64,000 bases of DNA. Source: Flagellimonas sp. MMG031. Lineage in GTDB: Bacteria > Bacteroidota > Bacteroidia > Flavobacteriales > Flavobacteriaceae. The DNA is taken from positions 1,366,501-1,430,500 of the forward strand of contig NZ_CP157804.1 in NCBI RefSeq assembly GCF_040112705.1. Reading direction: 5' to 3'. Made by a program: the position numbers and the translations under genes. The notes beneath the pieces are model-generated. The model worked only from the letters and a program-made list of their open reading frames with translations. It made no database searches and was not told the DNA's origin. Every line of letters begins with the position of its first letter. Within the stretch, counting starts at the first letter, position 1. This document shows, piece after piece, positions 1-8,727 of the stretch.

Positions 1-513
1 TTGTTGAAATCCGCTATCCGTGACGATGACCCCGTGATTTTTATGGAATCGGAACAGATGTATGGTGACAAAGGTGAAGTGCCCGAAGGGGAATACACCA
101 TTCCATTGGGAGTTGCGGACATTAAAAGGGAAGGAACCGATGTGACTATCGTATCCTTCGGAAAAATAATCAAAGAGGCCTACAAAGCTGCCGAAGAATT
201 GGAGAAGGAGGGCATCAGTTGTGAGATCATCGATTTGCGCACGGTCCGTCCGATGGATCATGAAACCATACTTGCTTCCGTTAAGAAAACCAATAGAATG
301 GTCATTTTGGAAGAGGCTTGGCCTTTTGGCAACGTGGCCACCGAAATCATCTACCATGTTCAGGACAAGGCTTTCGATTATTTGGATGCTCCAATCGTTA
401 AATTGAACACCGCAGATACACCTGCACCTTATTCTCCAGTACTTTTGGCCGAGTGGTTGCCCAACCATGAAGATGTTATCAAGGCTGTTAAGAAAGTGTT
501 ATATAAGCTTTAG
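1..513 (+). CDS. pdhB: Pyruvate dehydrogenase E1 beta subunit, C-terminal part
   Basis: This is the C-terminal half of the thiamine-diphosphate-dependent E1 beta subunit, which with E1 alpha decarboxylates pyruvate for the cytoplasmic pyruvate dehydrogenase complex. The frame is open from base 1, so the true start lies outside the window; 170 residues remain of about 325 usual for the family. The visible part carries the transketolase C-terminal fold with the segments IIDLRTVRPMD and VILEEAWPFGN, typical of 2-oxoacid dehydrogenase beta chains. A strong terminator follows within 25 bases of the stop. A branched-chain 2-oxoacid dehydrogenase beta chain is the main alternative; the motifs fit PDH better. 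Confidence 0.9.
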   Translation: MLKSAIRDDDPVIFMESEQMYGDKGEVPEGEYTIPLGVADIKREGTDVTIVSFGKIIKEAYKAAEELEKEGISCEIIDLRTVRPMDHETILASVKKTNRMVILEEAWPFGNVATEIIYHVQDKAFDYLDAPIVKLNTADTPAPYSPVLLAEWLPNHEDVIKAVKKVLYKL

Positions 514-535
514 AATCATATTTGTACGGTATATT

Positions 536-569
536 AGCCCTGTCAACTTTGTTGACGGGGCTTTTTTTT
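536..569 (+). terminator. Intrinsic terminator after pdhB
   Basis: Arms AGCCCTGTCAAC and GTTGACGGGGCT pair around a TTT loop with one G-T wobble and run into seven T. It ends the pdhB transcript. Confidence 0.85.
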
Positions 570-671
570 AGGGAATATTGTTTTGATTACAAATTAGTTT
601 GAACCAAATTTGACCTAAAGTTGGATGAGACAAACCTATGTCGCTTACCATCATGTCCCTTATTCTTGTCT

Positions 672-3167
672 ATGAAAAGAATCCTTTCCGCTTTTTTTCT
701 ACTATTTATTACCTGCCTTAGCGCACAGACCAAAATCGAAGGTGTGGTTACGGATGAGACCGGTGAACCCATTGCGTTTGCCAATATTATTTTTGTGAAC
801 TCTTCCGAAGGTACCATCACCAACGACAATGGACGCTTTTATTTGGAGTCTGATGAGACCTACGATACCATCAAAGTATCTTTTATAGGGTATGAAACCA
901 AAGAAGTGGTTTTGGAGCAGAAGATAAACTACGGAATGGAAATCATACTGGTGGAATCTGCAGAACAGCTTCAGGAAGTAGTGATCTATACCGGGAAACA
1001 ATCCAAAAAGAACAACCCTGCCATCGATATTTTACGGAAAATTTGGGCGAAAAAACGAGAGAACGGGGTGCGTAAGTTCAACCAATACCAATATGATAAG
1101 TACGAAAAAATAGAGTTCGACCTCAATACTATCGATAGTGCACTGATTAAGAGCAAATTGTTCAAGGGACTGGAGTTTATGTTCGAGGATTTGGATACCT
1201 CTCGAATCACGGGAAAAACATATCTGCCCATCTTTTTGAATGAAACCTTTTCCAAAGTATACGGTGACAATCTCATGGAACGAGAGAAGGAAGATGTACT
1301 GGGGAACAAAAATTCGGGTTTTAGCGGCAATCAGGCCATTACCGCTTTTGTGGAAGACCTCTATTCCGATTATAACATCTATGACAACTACCTTAAATTT
1401 TTCGACAAGAGTTTTACGAGTCCCTTGTCCAAAACGGGAATTGATGTCTACAATTATGTCCTTTCGGATAGTACCTTCATCGATAATAAATGGTGCTATA
1501 ACATCATCTATTATCCCAGAAGAAAGAACGAGCTCACCTTTAAAGGGGACTTTTGGGTGAACGATACCACCTTTGCCATCAAAAAAATCAATATGCAGGT
1601 CACCAAAAGTGCCAACATTAACTGGGTGAAGGAGATTTATATTGAACAGGATTTTGAGGTGGTGAGCGATTCCGTCTTTTTGCTGAAGCGGGATTATATG
1701 CTGAGCGATTTTAGCTTTTCCAAAAAGGAAGAGTCCAGAGGGGTGTACGGAAAACGTACCACTGTTTTTGACAATTATACTTTTAATAATCCCCGTCCCG
1801 AAGCATTTTATAAGGCGGTTGCCGACCCCTACGGCCCGAGGGTATTCTCGCAGGACAGTGTTTTTTGGCAAAATGCGCGCTTGGAAAGTCTCAACGACGA
1901 TGAATCGGGAATCTTTAAGCTATTGGATACCCTTAAGACCGTACCCAAGTTCCGCACCTATTACGACATTGTGAGCATTTTGGGGTCGGGCTATGTCGAA
2001 ATCGATAAGTGGAACCTCGATATTGGTGACATTTACAGCACCTTTGGTTACAACGATGCCGAAGGTATCCGTTTGCGTGCAGGAGCCCGTACCTATTTTG
2101 GTCAGAATGATCTCTGGCGTTTGGAAGGTTATATGGCCTACGGCTTCAATGATAAAAAGTTCAAACACGGATTTTCGGGCAAGTTTCTGTTGGACCGTAA
2201 AAATCGTTTGATTGTTTCAGGGGGCAATCGCAGGGATATTGAACAATTGGGCCTTAGCTTGACCAGTACCAATGATGTATTGGGTCGCAGCATTGCCTCG
2301 TCCTCATTGGTTACAGTGGGTGCCAACGACCGTTTGACCAACATTAACCTTTTCACCCTCAATGTAGAGATGGAACCCGTAAAAAATTTCAGGATCAATG
2401 TTGGGGGATCGTTCCGAACGCTTAGTTCTGCACTGCCGGAAGCATTCAGTCTGGATTACATTGACCTGGATTCGCCAACCGGAATTTCTTCGGAGGTAAG
2501 ACAGTTCGACCTGAATACGACCTTGATCTATACTCCGGGAAAGCGCACCATTGGCTATGGCGTGGAGCGATCGGACATCAACGACAATTATAGTACCCTT
2601 GTGCTCAAATACACCAAAGGTGTGGATGGTTTTCTGGAAAGCGATTTTGACTACGAAAAAGTACAGTTTTCGTATCAGCAACCTTGGCAACTCGGAGGTC
2701 TGGGTAGGCTGACGAGCAGCGTGGAGCTGGGCAAAACCTTTGGTGAGGTGCCTTTGTCCCTTTTGAGCGTGGTACCCGGTAACCAAACCCTGTTTTCGCT
2801 GTATAATACATTCCCCAACCTCGATTTTTATGAATTTGTGACGGATACCTATGCCACTGTGCACTTGGAGCATAATTTTAATGGAAGGTTGTTCTCAAGG
2901 ATTCCTTTGCTCCGCAAACTCAATCTAAGGGAGATTGTGGGGCTAAGAGGAGCTTGGGGCCAATTGTCGGAAGCGAATATTGCTTTGAGCGCACCCACCA
3001 ATATTCCATTGATCGCACCGGACGACCAGATTTACTGGGAATACTCCTTCGGGGTAGGGAACATCTTCAAAATACTTCGTATCGACTTCAATTTTAGGGG
3101 GAATTATCTCGATAATCCAGATGCAAGGGCTTTCGGGATCACGGGATCTTTCGGATTTAGCTTTTAA
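672..3167 (+). CDS. DUF5686 / carboxypeptidase-regulatory-like outer-membrane protein
   Basis: An 831-residue exported protein. The N-terminus MKRILSAFFLLFITCLSAQ is a signal peptide, which selects the ATG at 672 over the upstream frame extension. Residues about 22-100 form a carboxypeptidase-D-like beta-sandwich (KIEGVVTDETGEPIAFANI), the domain that precedes many Bacteroidota outer-membrane receptors. The rest fits the DUF5686 family, ending in aromatic-rich beta strands and a terminal GFSF expected of an outer-membrane barrel. The molecular role of the family is unknown; no TonB plug is evident. It appears monocistronic, between the pdhB terminator and ppa. Confidence 0.8.
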   Translation: MKRILSAFFLLFITCLSAQTKIEGVVTDETGEPIAFANIIFVNSSEGTITNDNGRFYLESDETYDTIKVSFIGYETKEVVLEQKINYGMEIILVESAEQLQEVVIYTGKQSKKNNPAIDILRKIWAKKRENGVRKFNQYQYDKYEKIEFDLNTIDSALIKSKLFKGLEFMFEDLDTSRITGKTYLPIFLNETFSKVYGDNLMEREKEDVLGNKNSGFSGNQAITAFVEDLYSDYNIYDNYLKFFDKSFTSPLSKTGIDVYNYVLSDSTFIDNKWCYNIIYYPRRKNELTFKGDFWVNDTTFAIKKINMQVTKSANINWVKEIYIEQDFEVVSDSVFLLKRDYMLSDFSFSKKEESRGVYGKRTTVFDNYTFNNPRPEAFYKAVADPYGPRVFSQDSVFWQNARLESLNDDESGIFKLLDTLKTVPKFRTYYDIVSILGSGYVEIDKWNLDIGDIYSTFGYNDAEGIRLRAGARTYFGQNDLWRLEGYMAYGFNDKKFKHGFSGKFLLDRKNRLIVSGGNRRDIEQLGLSLTSTNDVLGRSIASSSLVTVGANDRLTNINLFTLNVEMEPVKNFRINVGGSFRTLSSALPEAFSLDYIDLDSPTGISSEVRQFDLNTTLIYTPGKRTIGYGVERSDINDNYSTLVLKYTKGVDGFLESDFDYEKVQFSYQQPWQLGGLGRLTSSVELGKTFGEVPLSLLSVVPGNQTLFSLYNTFPNLDFYEFVTDTYATVHLEHNFNGRLFSRIPLLRKLNLREIVGLRGAWGQLSEANIALSAPTNIPLIAPDDQIYWEYSFGVGNIFKILRIDFNFRGNYLDNPDARAFGITGSFGFSF

Positions 3168-3214
3168 TCAACAGGAAACCCATGATTTATGGGGTCTATT
3201 CCAGTTGTAGTGGT

Positions 3215-3222
3215 TATTTTTG
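3215..3222 (+). promoter_or_regulatory. -7 promoter element of ppa
   Basis: TATTTTTG matches the Bacteroidota -7 consensus TANNTTTG. It predicts a transcript start near 3229, only about 15 bases before the ppa ATG. No clear -33 TTTG is visible at the usual distance. Confidence 0.5.
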
Positions 3223-3243
3223 CACCACAAATTATTTATTGAC

Positions 3244-3771
3244 ATGGCAAAGAAACCACGTGTTACCTTCGATGTACTGGTAGAAATACCCAAAGGAAGC
3301 AGAAATAAGTACGAATACGATTTTACCCTCAACAAAATTAGATTTGACAGGACCCTATTCTCCTCAATGATGTACCCCGGGGACTACGGGTTTATTCCAG
3401 AGACCCTGGCCTTGGATGGCGACCCGCTTGACGTTTTGGTACTTTGTACCGAACCTACCTATCCTATGGTGGTGGTGGAAGTAAAACCCGTTGGCGTTTT
3501 CCACATGACCGATGAGAAAGGTCCCGACGAAAAAATTATTTGCGTTCCCGTTTCCGACCCCATCTGGAGCAAAAGGGACGATATCAGCGAACTGAACCCA
3601 CATCGATTGAAAGAGATCGAACACTTTTTCCAAGTGTACAAGGATTTGGAAGAGAAGAAAGTAGATACCGGTGGATGGGGAGACGTTAACGAAGCCGTTC
3701 AAATCTACCACGAATGTGTAAAGCGCTACGAAGAAAGCGACCACAAAAAAAGACGGGCCTACACCATATAG
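3244..3771 (+). CDS. ppa: Soluble inorganic pyrophosphatase (family I)
   Basis: A 175-residue cytoplasmic enzyme that hydrolyses pyrophosphate released by biosynthesis. The family I core is visible: VEIPKGSRNKYEYD near the N-terminus, YPGDYGFIPETLALDGDPLDVLVL with the metal-binding acidic cluster, and the conserved K-x2-D region before the C-terminus. The ATG at 3244 gives the canonical MAKK start; an in-frame TTG eight codons upstream would overlap the -7 promoter element. The membrane-bound pyrophosphatase hppA follows after a terminator, so the cell carries both a heat-dissipating and an energy-conserving pyrophosphatase side by side. Confidence 0.95.
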   Translation: MAKKPRVTFDVLVEIPKGSRNKYEYDFTLNKIRFDRTLFSSMMYPGDYGFIPETLALDGDPLDVLVLCTEPTYPMVVVEVKPVGVFHMTDEKGPDEKIICVPVSDPIWSKRDDISELNPHRLKEIEHFFQVYKDLEEKKVDTGGWGDVNEAVQIYHECVKRYEESDHKKRRAYTI

Positions 3772-3790
3772 ATTGCCTAAATATAACTTT

Positions 3791-3831
3791 AAAAAAATGC
3801 GCTTTTAATAATCAAAGGCGCATTTTTTTTA
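3791..3831 (+). terminator. Intrinsic terminator after ppa
   Basis: ATGCGC and GCGCAT arms, extended by A and T runs, enclose an AT-rich loop and lead into eight T. The A-rich left side could make it work in both directions. Confidence 0.75.
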
Positions 3832-3887
3832 TTACTTCGTATTTTACTACATTAGCGAGCATTAAAAAATTCTAAATGATCTAACCT

Positions 3888-6290
3888 ATGGATTTAATCG
3901 TAAAATTTTTGCCCGTATTTGGTGTCTTGGCCCTTCTGTATGTATTCATCAAGAACGTATGGATTTCCAAACAAGAGGTCGGGGACGAAAAAATGGCAAG
4001 GATTGCCAAGAACATTGCTGACGGAGCAATGTCATTCTTAAAGGCCGAATATAAAATACTAAGCATTTTCGTGCTTTGTGTGGCCGTGTTGCTTTACTTT
4101 AAAGGGAGTAACGAAGCCGGTTCCAATGGAATGGTAGCCATTTCCTTCGTAGTCGGTGCCATATGTTCAGCCTTGGCTGGATTCATTGGTATGAGGGTAG
4201 CTACCAAGGCCAACGTAAGGACTACCAATGCTGCTAGGACTTCTTTGGGCAAAGCCCTCGAAGTAGCCTTCGCCGGAGGTGCCGTAATGGGACTTGGCGT
4301 TGTGGGACTTGGCGTGTTGGGCTTGAGCGGGCTTTTTATGATCTATAGCGGACAAGGCTGGGAGATTGGCGAAGTGCTGAATGTACTTTCTGGTTTCTCC
4401 CTTGGAGCTTCATCCATAGCCCTTTTTGCGCGTGTAGGTGGTGGTATTTACACCAAAGCTGCCGATGTGGGGGCTGATTTGGTTGGAAAGGTTGAAGCTG
4501 GAATTCCAGAGGATCACCCGTTGAACCCCGCAACCATTGCAGATAACGTTGGGGACAACGTTGGAGATGTTGCCGGTATGGGAGCCGACCTTTTTGAATC
4601 TTATGTAGGTTCTATCATCGGTACCATGGTTTTGGGTGCTGTTTTTGCAGGATTGCCCGAATTTCAGGCTGCTTTTGATGGTCTTGGTGCCGTGTATTTG
4701 CCTTTGGCATTGGCCGCAGTGGGAATCATCATGTCCATTATCGGAACCTTCTTTGTTCGGGTGAAGGATGGCGGAAATCCGCAGACTGCACTGAATATCG
4801 GTGAATTTGGTTCTGCGGGCCTTATGTTGGTCGCTTCCTACTTTATAATCAATGCTATGCTACCAGAAACATGGGTTGAAGGTGGAAAAGAGTTCACTTC
4901 CATGGGCGTTTTCTGGGCGACCATTGCAGGTCTTGTGGCCGGATTGTTAGTAGGAAAAGTAACTGAATATTATACCGGAACAGGAACTAAACCTGTGAAC
5001 TCCATTGTACGTCAATCCGAAACAGGCTCAGCTACAAATATTATTGCTGGACTTGGTGTGGGAATGATGTCCACCGCCATACCTATTATATTGATTGCAG
5101 CCGCTATCTTGGTATCACACTACTTCGCTGGATTGTATGGTATTGCCATCGCAGCAGTAGGAATGTTGGCGAACACTGGAATCCAGTTGGCTGTTGATGC
5201 CTACGGACCCATTTCAGATAACGCAGGAGGTATTGCCGAAATGGCCGAACTTCCTGGAGAGGTTCGTGATAGAACGGATAAATTGGATGCCGTTGGAAAT
5301 ACTACTGCAGCAATTGGAAAAGGTTTTGCGATTGCATCTGCCGCATTAACGGCATTGGCCCTTTTCGCCGCCTTTATGAAAACTGCAGGTGTACAGTCCA
5401 TCGATGTGTCCAGACCCGATATTATGGCTGGATTGTTGATCGGGGGAATGCTTCCCTTCGTATTCTCGGCCCTTTCCATGAACGCGGTGGGAAGAGCTGC
5501 CATGTCCATGATCGAGGAAGTACGCCGACAATTTAAGGATATTCCTGAATTGAAAGCAGCTTTGGAAATCATGCGTAAGTACGATACCGATCTTTCCAAG
5601 GCGAGCAAGGAAGACAGAGCGATTTTTGAAGCTGCCGATGGCAAAGCAGAATATGAAAAATGTGTTGAGATTTCTACGCAGGCATCCATCAAAGAAATGG
5701 TATTGCCCGGATTGTTGGCAATTGCCGTGCCCGTAGCGGTAGGATTTATCGGAGGAGCGGAGATGCTTGGAGGCTTGTTGGCCGGTGTAACCACAGCAGG
5801 TGTTTTGATGGCCATCTTCCAATCGAACGCAGGTGGAGCATGGGACAACGCCAAAAAAACCATTGAAAGTGAAGGACGAAAAGGTAGCGATGCCCACAAG
5901 GCAGCCGTTGTTGGGGATACTGTAGGTGACCCTTTCAAAGATACTTCAGGTCCTTCCTTGAACATTCTACTTAAATTAATGTCTGTTGTGGCACTGGTCA
6001 TTGCCCCTAGTTTGGTAAGTCTTTCCCCAGCAGACGAAGTAAGCATGTTGAAGGAAGATGGTACCATGATTACCATTACCGAAGAGGGAATGAAAGAATC
6101 CAAGATGGTAGAAAAGCAAATCCGTGTGGAGGTAAGCAATACCGCTGACGGAGGTTACAAAGCAGTGGTTACCTCAAGTTCCAATGTAGATGGAGAGTTG
6201 GTGGAAGAAACCAAGGAGTTTACCGCCGATACCAAAGAAGCATTGGATAAACAAATTGAAGCGTATAAGAGTGCCGAGGCAAAGGATTAG
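3888..6290 (+). CDS. hppA: Membrane-bound ion-pumping pyrophosphatase, K+-dependent type
   Basis: An 800-residue polytopic inner-membrane protein that couples pyrophosphate hydrolysis to outward H+ and/or Na+ transport. The catalytic face is clear: [20 protein letters not shown], the [19 protein letters not shown] acidic stretch, and [11 protein letters not shown] with [18 protein letters not shown] near the end. [12 protein letters not shown] has Ala and Gly where K+-independent enzymes carry Lys and Thr, placing it in the K+-dependent class. Whether H+, Na+ or both are pumped cannot be decided by eye. About 85 residues follow the last membrane segment as a charged soluble tail (about 715-800). 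Terminators lie on both sides, so it is likely transcribed alone. Confidence 0.95.
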   Translation: MDLIVKFLPVFGVLALLYVFIKNVWISKQEVGDEKMARIAKNIADGAMSFLKAEYKILSIFVLCVAVLLYFKGSNEAGSNGMVAISFVVGAICSALAGFIGMRVATKANVRTTNAARTSLGKALEVAFAGGAVMGLGVVGLGVLGLSGLFMIYSGQGWEIGEVLNVLSGFSLGASSIALFARVGGGIYTKAADVGADLVGKVEAGIPEDHPLNPATIADNVGDNVGDVAGMGADLFESYVGSIIGTMVLGAVFAGLPEFQAAFDGLGAVYLPLALAAVGIIMSIIGTFFVRVKDGGNPQTALNIGEFGSAGLMLVASYFIINAMLPETWVEGGKEFTSMGVFWATIAGLVAGLLVGKVTEYYTGTGTKPVNSIVRQSETGSATNIIAGLGVGMMSTAIPIILIAAAILVSHYFAGLYGIAIAAVGMLANTGIQLAVDAYGPISDNAGGIAEMAELPGEVRDRTDKLDAVGNTTAAIGKGFAIASAALTALALFAAFMKTAGVQSIDVSRPDIMAGLLIGGMLPFVFSALSMNAVGRAAMSMIEEVRRQFKDIPELKAALEIMRKYDTDLSKASKEDRAIFEAADGKAEYEKCVEISTQASIKEMVLPGLLAIAVPVAVGFIGGAEMLGGLLAGVTTAGVLMAIFQSNAGGAWDNAKKTIESEGRKGSDAHKAAVVGDTVGDPFKDTSGPSLNILLKLMSVVALVIAPSLVSLSPADEVSMLKEDGTMITITEEGMKESKMVEKQIRVEVSNTADGGYKAVVTSSSNVDGELVEETKEFTADTKEALDKQIEAYKSAEAKD

Positions 6291-6313
6291 CTCGCGCTTT
6301 ACCGCAAAGCTGG

Positions 6314-6342
6314 AAAAACCACGCCATTGGCGTGGTTTTTTT
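6314..6342 (+). terminator. Intrinsic terminator after hppA
   Basis: CCACGCC and GGCGTGG form a 7-bp stem with an ATT loop, flanked by AAAAA on the left and seven T on the right, so it could also serve the convergent tonB-like gene. Confidence 0.85.
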
Positions 6343-6382
6343 AGTTTACGTAGTTTCTCTTAATGGCTGAACGCCAAAAGTT

Positions 6383-7099
6383 TTAGTTTAATTTGAAGGT
6401 GATGGGAATGGAGTAGGGCACCTTTACCGGTGTACCTCTTTGTTTTCCGGGCTGTAGCTTCGGTAGTTTGGAGATGATACGTGCCGCTTCCTTTTCCAAA
6501 CTTTCATGTGGACCTCGAAGTCTAATGTCACCAATACTTCCATCCTTCTGTACCGTAAAGATGACATTTACACGCCCCTCCAGTCCCATCTCCTGTGCGA
6601 CTTCAGGATATCGGAAGTTCTTGCGAATGTGCTTGAGCATTTGTTCCTGAAAGCATTCTCTTTTCTCCTTTTCGGTGCTTTCGTTTTCGCAGCCCGGAAA
6701 AATAGGGGCATTTTCAATTAGGATAAAGGGAATCTCATCTGGAATATCATCCTCCGCTACTTCAATGGATTCCACATCAGAAATTTCCGTGTCTTGGTCT
6801 ACGTCGGTCGCCTCAATAACCGTCTCTTCCACTTTTTCATCATCCTCTGCAATTTCGATTTTGGGAGGACTTTGGATTTTGGGCTGTGGAGGGTCGGGAA
6901 GTTTCAACTTCAAGAAAGGGGTTTCCTCGATCAAGTCTTCATTCACTTTTACGGCCCCCACGTCCCAGGTATCCTCTGAGTAATAGGTTTTCCAGTTCAA
7001 TGCCAAATAGGCCATTAAAAGTACAAATGTCATCCCCATAAAAAAGTAGAGCATGCTGTTTCGCTTAACATCAAGGTGCGGATTTTTTTTCGGTTCCAT
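6383..7099 (-). CDS. TonB family energy transducer
   Basis: A 238-residue inner-membrane protein predicted to pass proton-motive force to outer-membrane receptors. MEPKKNPHLDVKRN is a common flavobacterial TonB start and picks the ATG at 7099 over a TTG three codons upstream. A single membrane anchor (about residues 16-38) is followed by a Pro/Glu/Val-rich periplasmic stretch (about 65-130) and a TonB C-terminal domain (about 155-238) with YPEVAQEMGLEGRVNVIFTV and VPYSIPITFKLN. No exbBD genes are adjacent, so which system it serves is unknown. Confidence 0.88.
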   Translation of the reverse strand: MEPKKNPHLDVKRNSMLYFFMGMTFVLLMAYLALNWKTYYSEDTWDVGAVKVNEDLIEETPFLKLKLPDPPQPKIQSPPKIEIAEDDEKVEETVIEATDVDQDTEISDVESIEVAEDDIPDEIPFILIENAPIFPGCENESTEKEKRECFQEQMLKHIRKNFRYPEVAQEMGLEGRVNVIFTVQKDGSIGDIRLRGPHESLEKEAARIISKLPKLQPGKQRGTPVKVPYSIPITFKLN

Positions 7100-7305
7100 A
7101 ATTTTCAAAGTTTTTGGCCATAGGCCTAGTTAATAGCAGTGGGTGTATCCCAAGCCTAAACTAGTTTGAAAAATGACGGAAGTAAATCAGGAATGAGTCA
7201 ACGGTACATTTGAATGAGGGAAACAGGGCACACCAGCCTGAAAACGGAGCTCAAACTCAAAGTTGTTGCAATTTGTAAAGGTGTTACGCTGGTATCTAAG
7301 GTAGC

Positions 7306-7923
7306 TTACTCGAACAAACCGTGGATTTCTCCATCGATACGATTGATGACTTCGCCCAAATCTTCAGGATTATCTACAAAATTGATGTTGTCCACATCAA
7401 AAATGAGCAACTTTCCTTTTTGATAGGTGTTTACCCAAGCTTCGTAGCGCTCGTTCAAACGGCTTAGGTAATCAATGGAAATAGAGTTCTCGTACTCACG
7501 TCCGCGTTTATGAATCTGGTTCACCAAATTGGGAATGGTACTACGCAGGTAAATCAAAAGATCGGGCGGCTGGACCAAACTTTCCATCAACTCAAAAAGT
7601 CCTTTGTAATTTTCATAATCCCTGTTGGTCATCAATCCCATGGCATGCAGGTTGGGAGCAAAAATATGGGCATCCTCGTAAATGGTCCTGTCTTGGATAA
7701 CGCTTTTGCCGCTTTCCCTGATCTTTAGGATTTGGCGGTACCTGCTGTTCAAAAAGTAAATCTGAAGGTTAAAGCTCCAGCGCTCCATTTGGGTGTAAAA
7801 GTCATCCAGGTAAGGGTTGTCCACCACATCCTCAAAATGGGCCTCCCACTTGTAATGTTTTGCAAGTAAATTGGTCAACGTAGTCTTTCCGGCCCCGATG
7901 TTGCCTGCCACAGCAATATGCAT
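7306..7923 (-). CDS. Deoxynucleoside kinase
   Basis: A 205-residue cytoplasmic kinase that phosphorylates deoxynucleosides for dNTP salvage. The P-loop GNIGAGKT lies at residues 7-14, the sugar and base pocket includes FEDVVDNPYLDDFY and QDRTIYEDA, and the LID Arg segment is KRGREYE near residue 150. Length fits the dNK/dGK-dAK family. The substrate (deoxyadenosine, deoxyguanosine or broader) cannot be read from the motifs. It sits 120 bases after the response regulator on the same strand and could share its transcript. Confidence 0.88.
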   Translation of the reverse strand: MHIAVAGNIGAGKTTLTNLLAKHYKWEAHFEDVVDNPYLDDFYTQMERWSFNLQIYFLNSRYRQILKIRESGKSVIQDRTIYEDAHIFAPNLHAMGLMTNRDYENYKGLFELMESLVQPPDLLIYLRSTIPNLVNQIHKRGREYENSISIDYLSRLNERYEAWVNTYQKGKLLIFDVDNINFVDNPEDLGEVINRIDGEIHGLFE

Positions 7924-8043
7924 ACGATGTGAATGTTTTGTTGTTGGTGTCTAGGAAAATAGTGGGTACAAGATACAAAGTAATACGGGATATGAAAAAG
8001 TTATTGGATAAAAGGAAAACGATTTGAATGCGGGTTTAAAAGG

Positions 8044-8727
8044 CTATCCGTAAACGAGCTTGTAGCCGTATCCACGTACATTGATGATCTCTACAGAAGG
8101 GTCTTTTTGTAACTTTTTGCGCAATTTGGTGATAAATACATCCATACTTCTTCCATTAAAAAAGTCATCGTTCCCCCATAGTTGATTCAAAACTTGTGAG
8201 CGTTCCACCAAGGTATTGCTATGTTGGGCCAATAATTGCAACAAATGTGCCTCGCGATGCGTTAACTGTACTTTTTCCTCAGTATTGAACTGTAGCGTCT
8301 GCCTCGTAAAATCAAAAGTATATTTCCCAATTTTTATGGGGCCAGAAGTGGTTTGGGTACGGTTGCGCAACAAATTATGAATCCGAACAATCAATTCTTC
8401 CATACTGAATGGCTTTTTGAGGTAATCGTTACCACCAATGGAAAAGCCTTCCACCACATCTTGGGTCTGCGATTTGGCCGTTAAAAAGATAATGGGAATG
8501 TTCGGGTCTATAATTCTAATTTCTTTGGCCAAGGTAAAGCCATCCTTCATCGGCATCATAACATCCAAAACCAACAATTCCGGTTTCTTGTTTTTGAAAA
8601 CTTCCAAGGCTTCTTGGCCATCTTTGCACAGCAAAATTTTGAAGTCCCTTGTTTCCAGACTTTCCTTAATGATCAATCCCAAAGAAGGCTCATCTTCGGC
8701 CAAGAGTATGGTTGTTGGTTCAGACAT
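8044..8727 (-). CDS. OmpR/PhoB-family response regulator
   Basis: A 227-residue two-component output protein. The receiver domain (about 1-120) has the acidic pair AEDE, phospho-acceptor D55 in LLVLDVMMP, the Thr switch in FLTAKS and Lys in LKKPF. A winged-helix DNA-binding domain follows (about 130-227) with the recognition helix near GRSMDVFITKLRKKL and the wing RGYGYKLV. Its start overlaps the end of the partner kinase gene by 8 bases, so the two are translationally linked. Direct TTAAC repeats in front of the kinase gene are a plausible target. Confidence 0.93.
   Translation of the reverse strand: MSEPTTILLAEDEPSLGLIIKESLETRDFKILLCKDGQEALEVFKNKKPELLVLDVMMPMKDGFTLAKEIRIIDPNIPIIFLTAKSQTQDVVEGFSIGGNDYLKKPFSMEELIVRIHNLLRNRTQTTSGPIKIGKYTFDFTRQTLQFNTEEKVQLTHREAHLLQLLAQHSNTLVERSQVLNQLWGNDDFFNGRSMDVFITKLRKKLQKDPSVEIINVRGYGYKLVYG

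Noticed and set aside
1032..1871. Open minus-strand frame of 279 codons opposite the DUF5686 gene
   Set aside because: The plus-strand gene has a signal peptide and family domains; the antisense product has none and no start context.
5201..6139. Open minus-strand frame of 312 codons opposite hppA
   Set aside because: It mirrors the codon pattern of a strongly conserved pyrophosphatase and encodes a low-complexity Ser/Ala/Pro protein with no recognisable motif.
7109..7305. Small gene or RNA between the tonB-like gene and the nucleoside kinase
   Set aside because: A short plus-strand frame exists but has no recognisable features and lies partly antisense to the kinase gene; no hairpin with a T run was seen.
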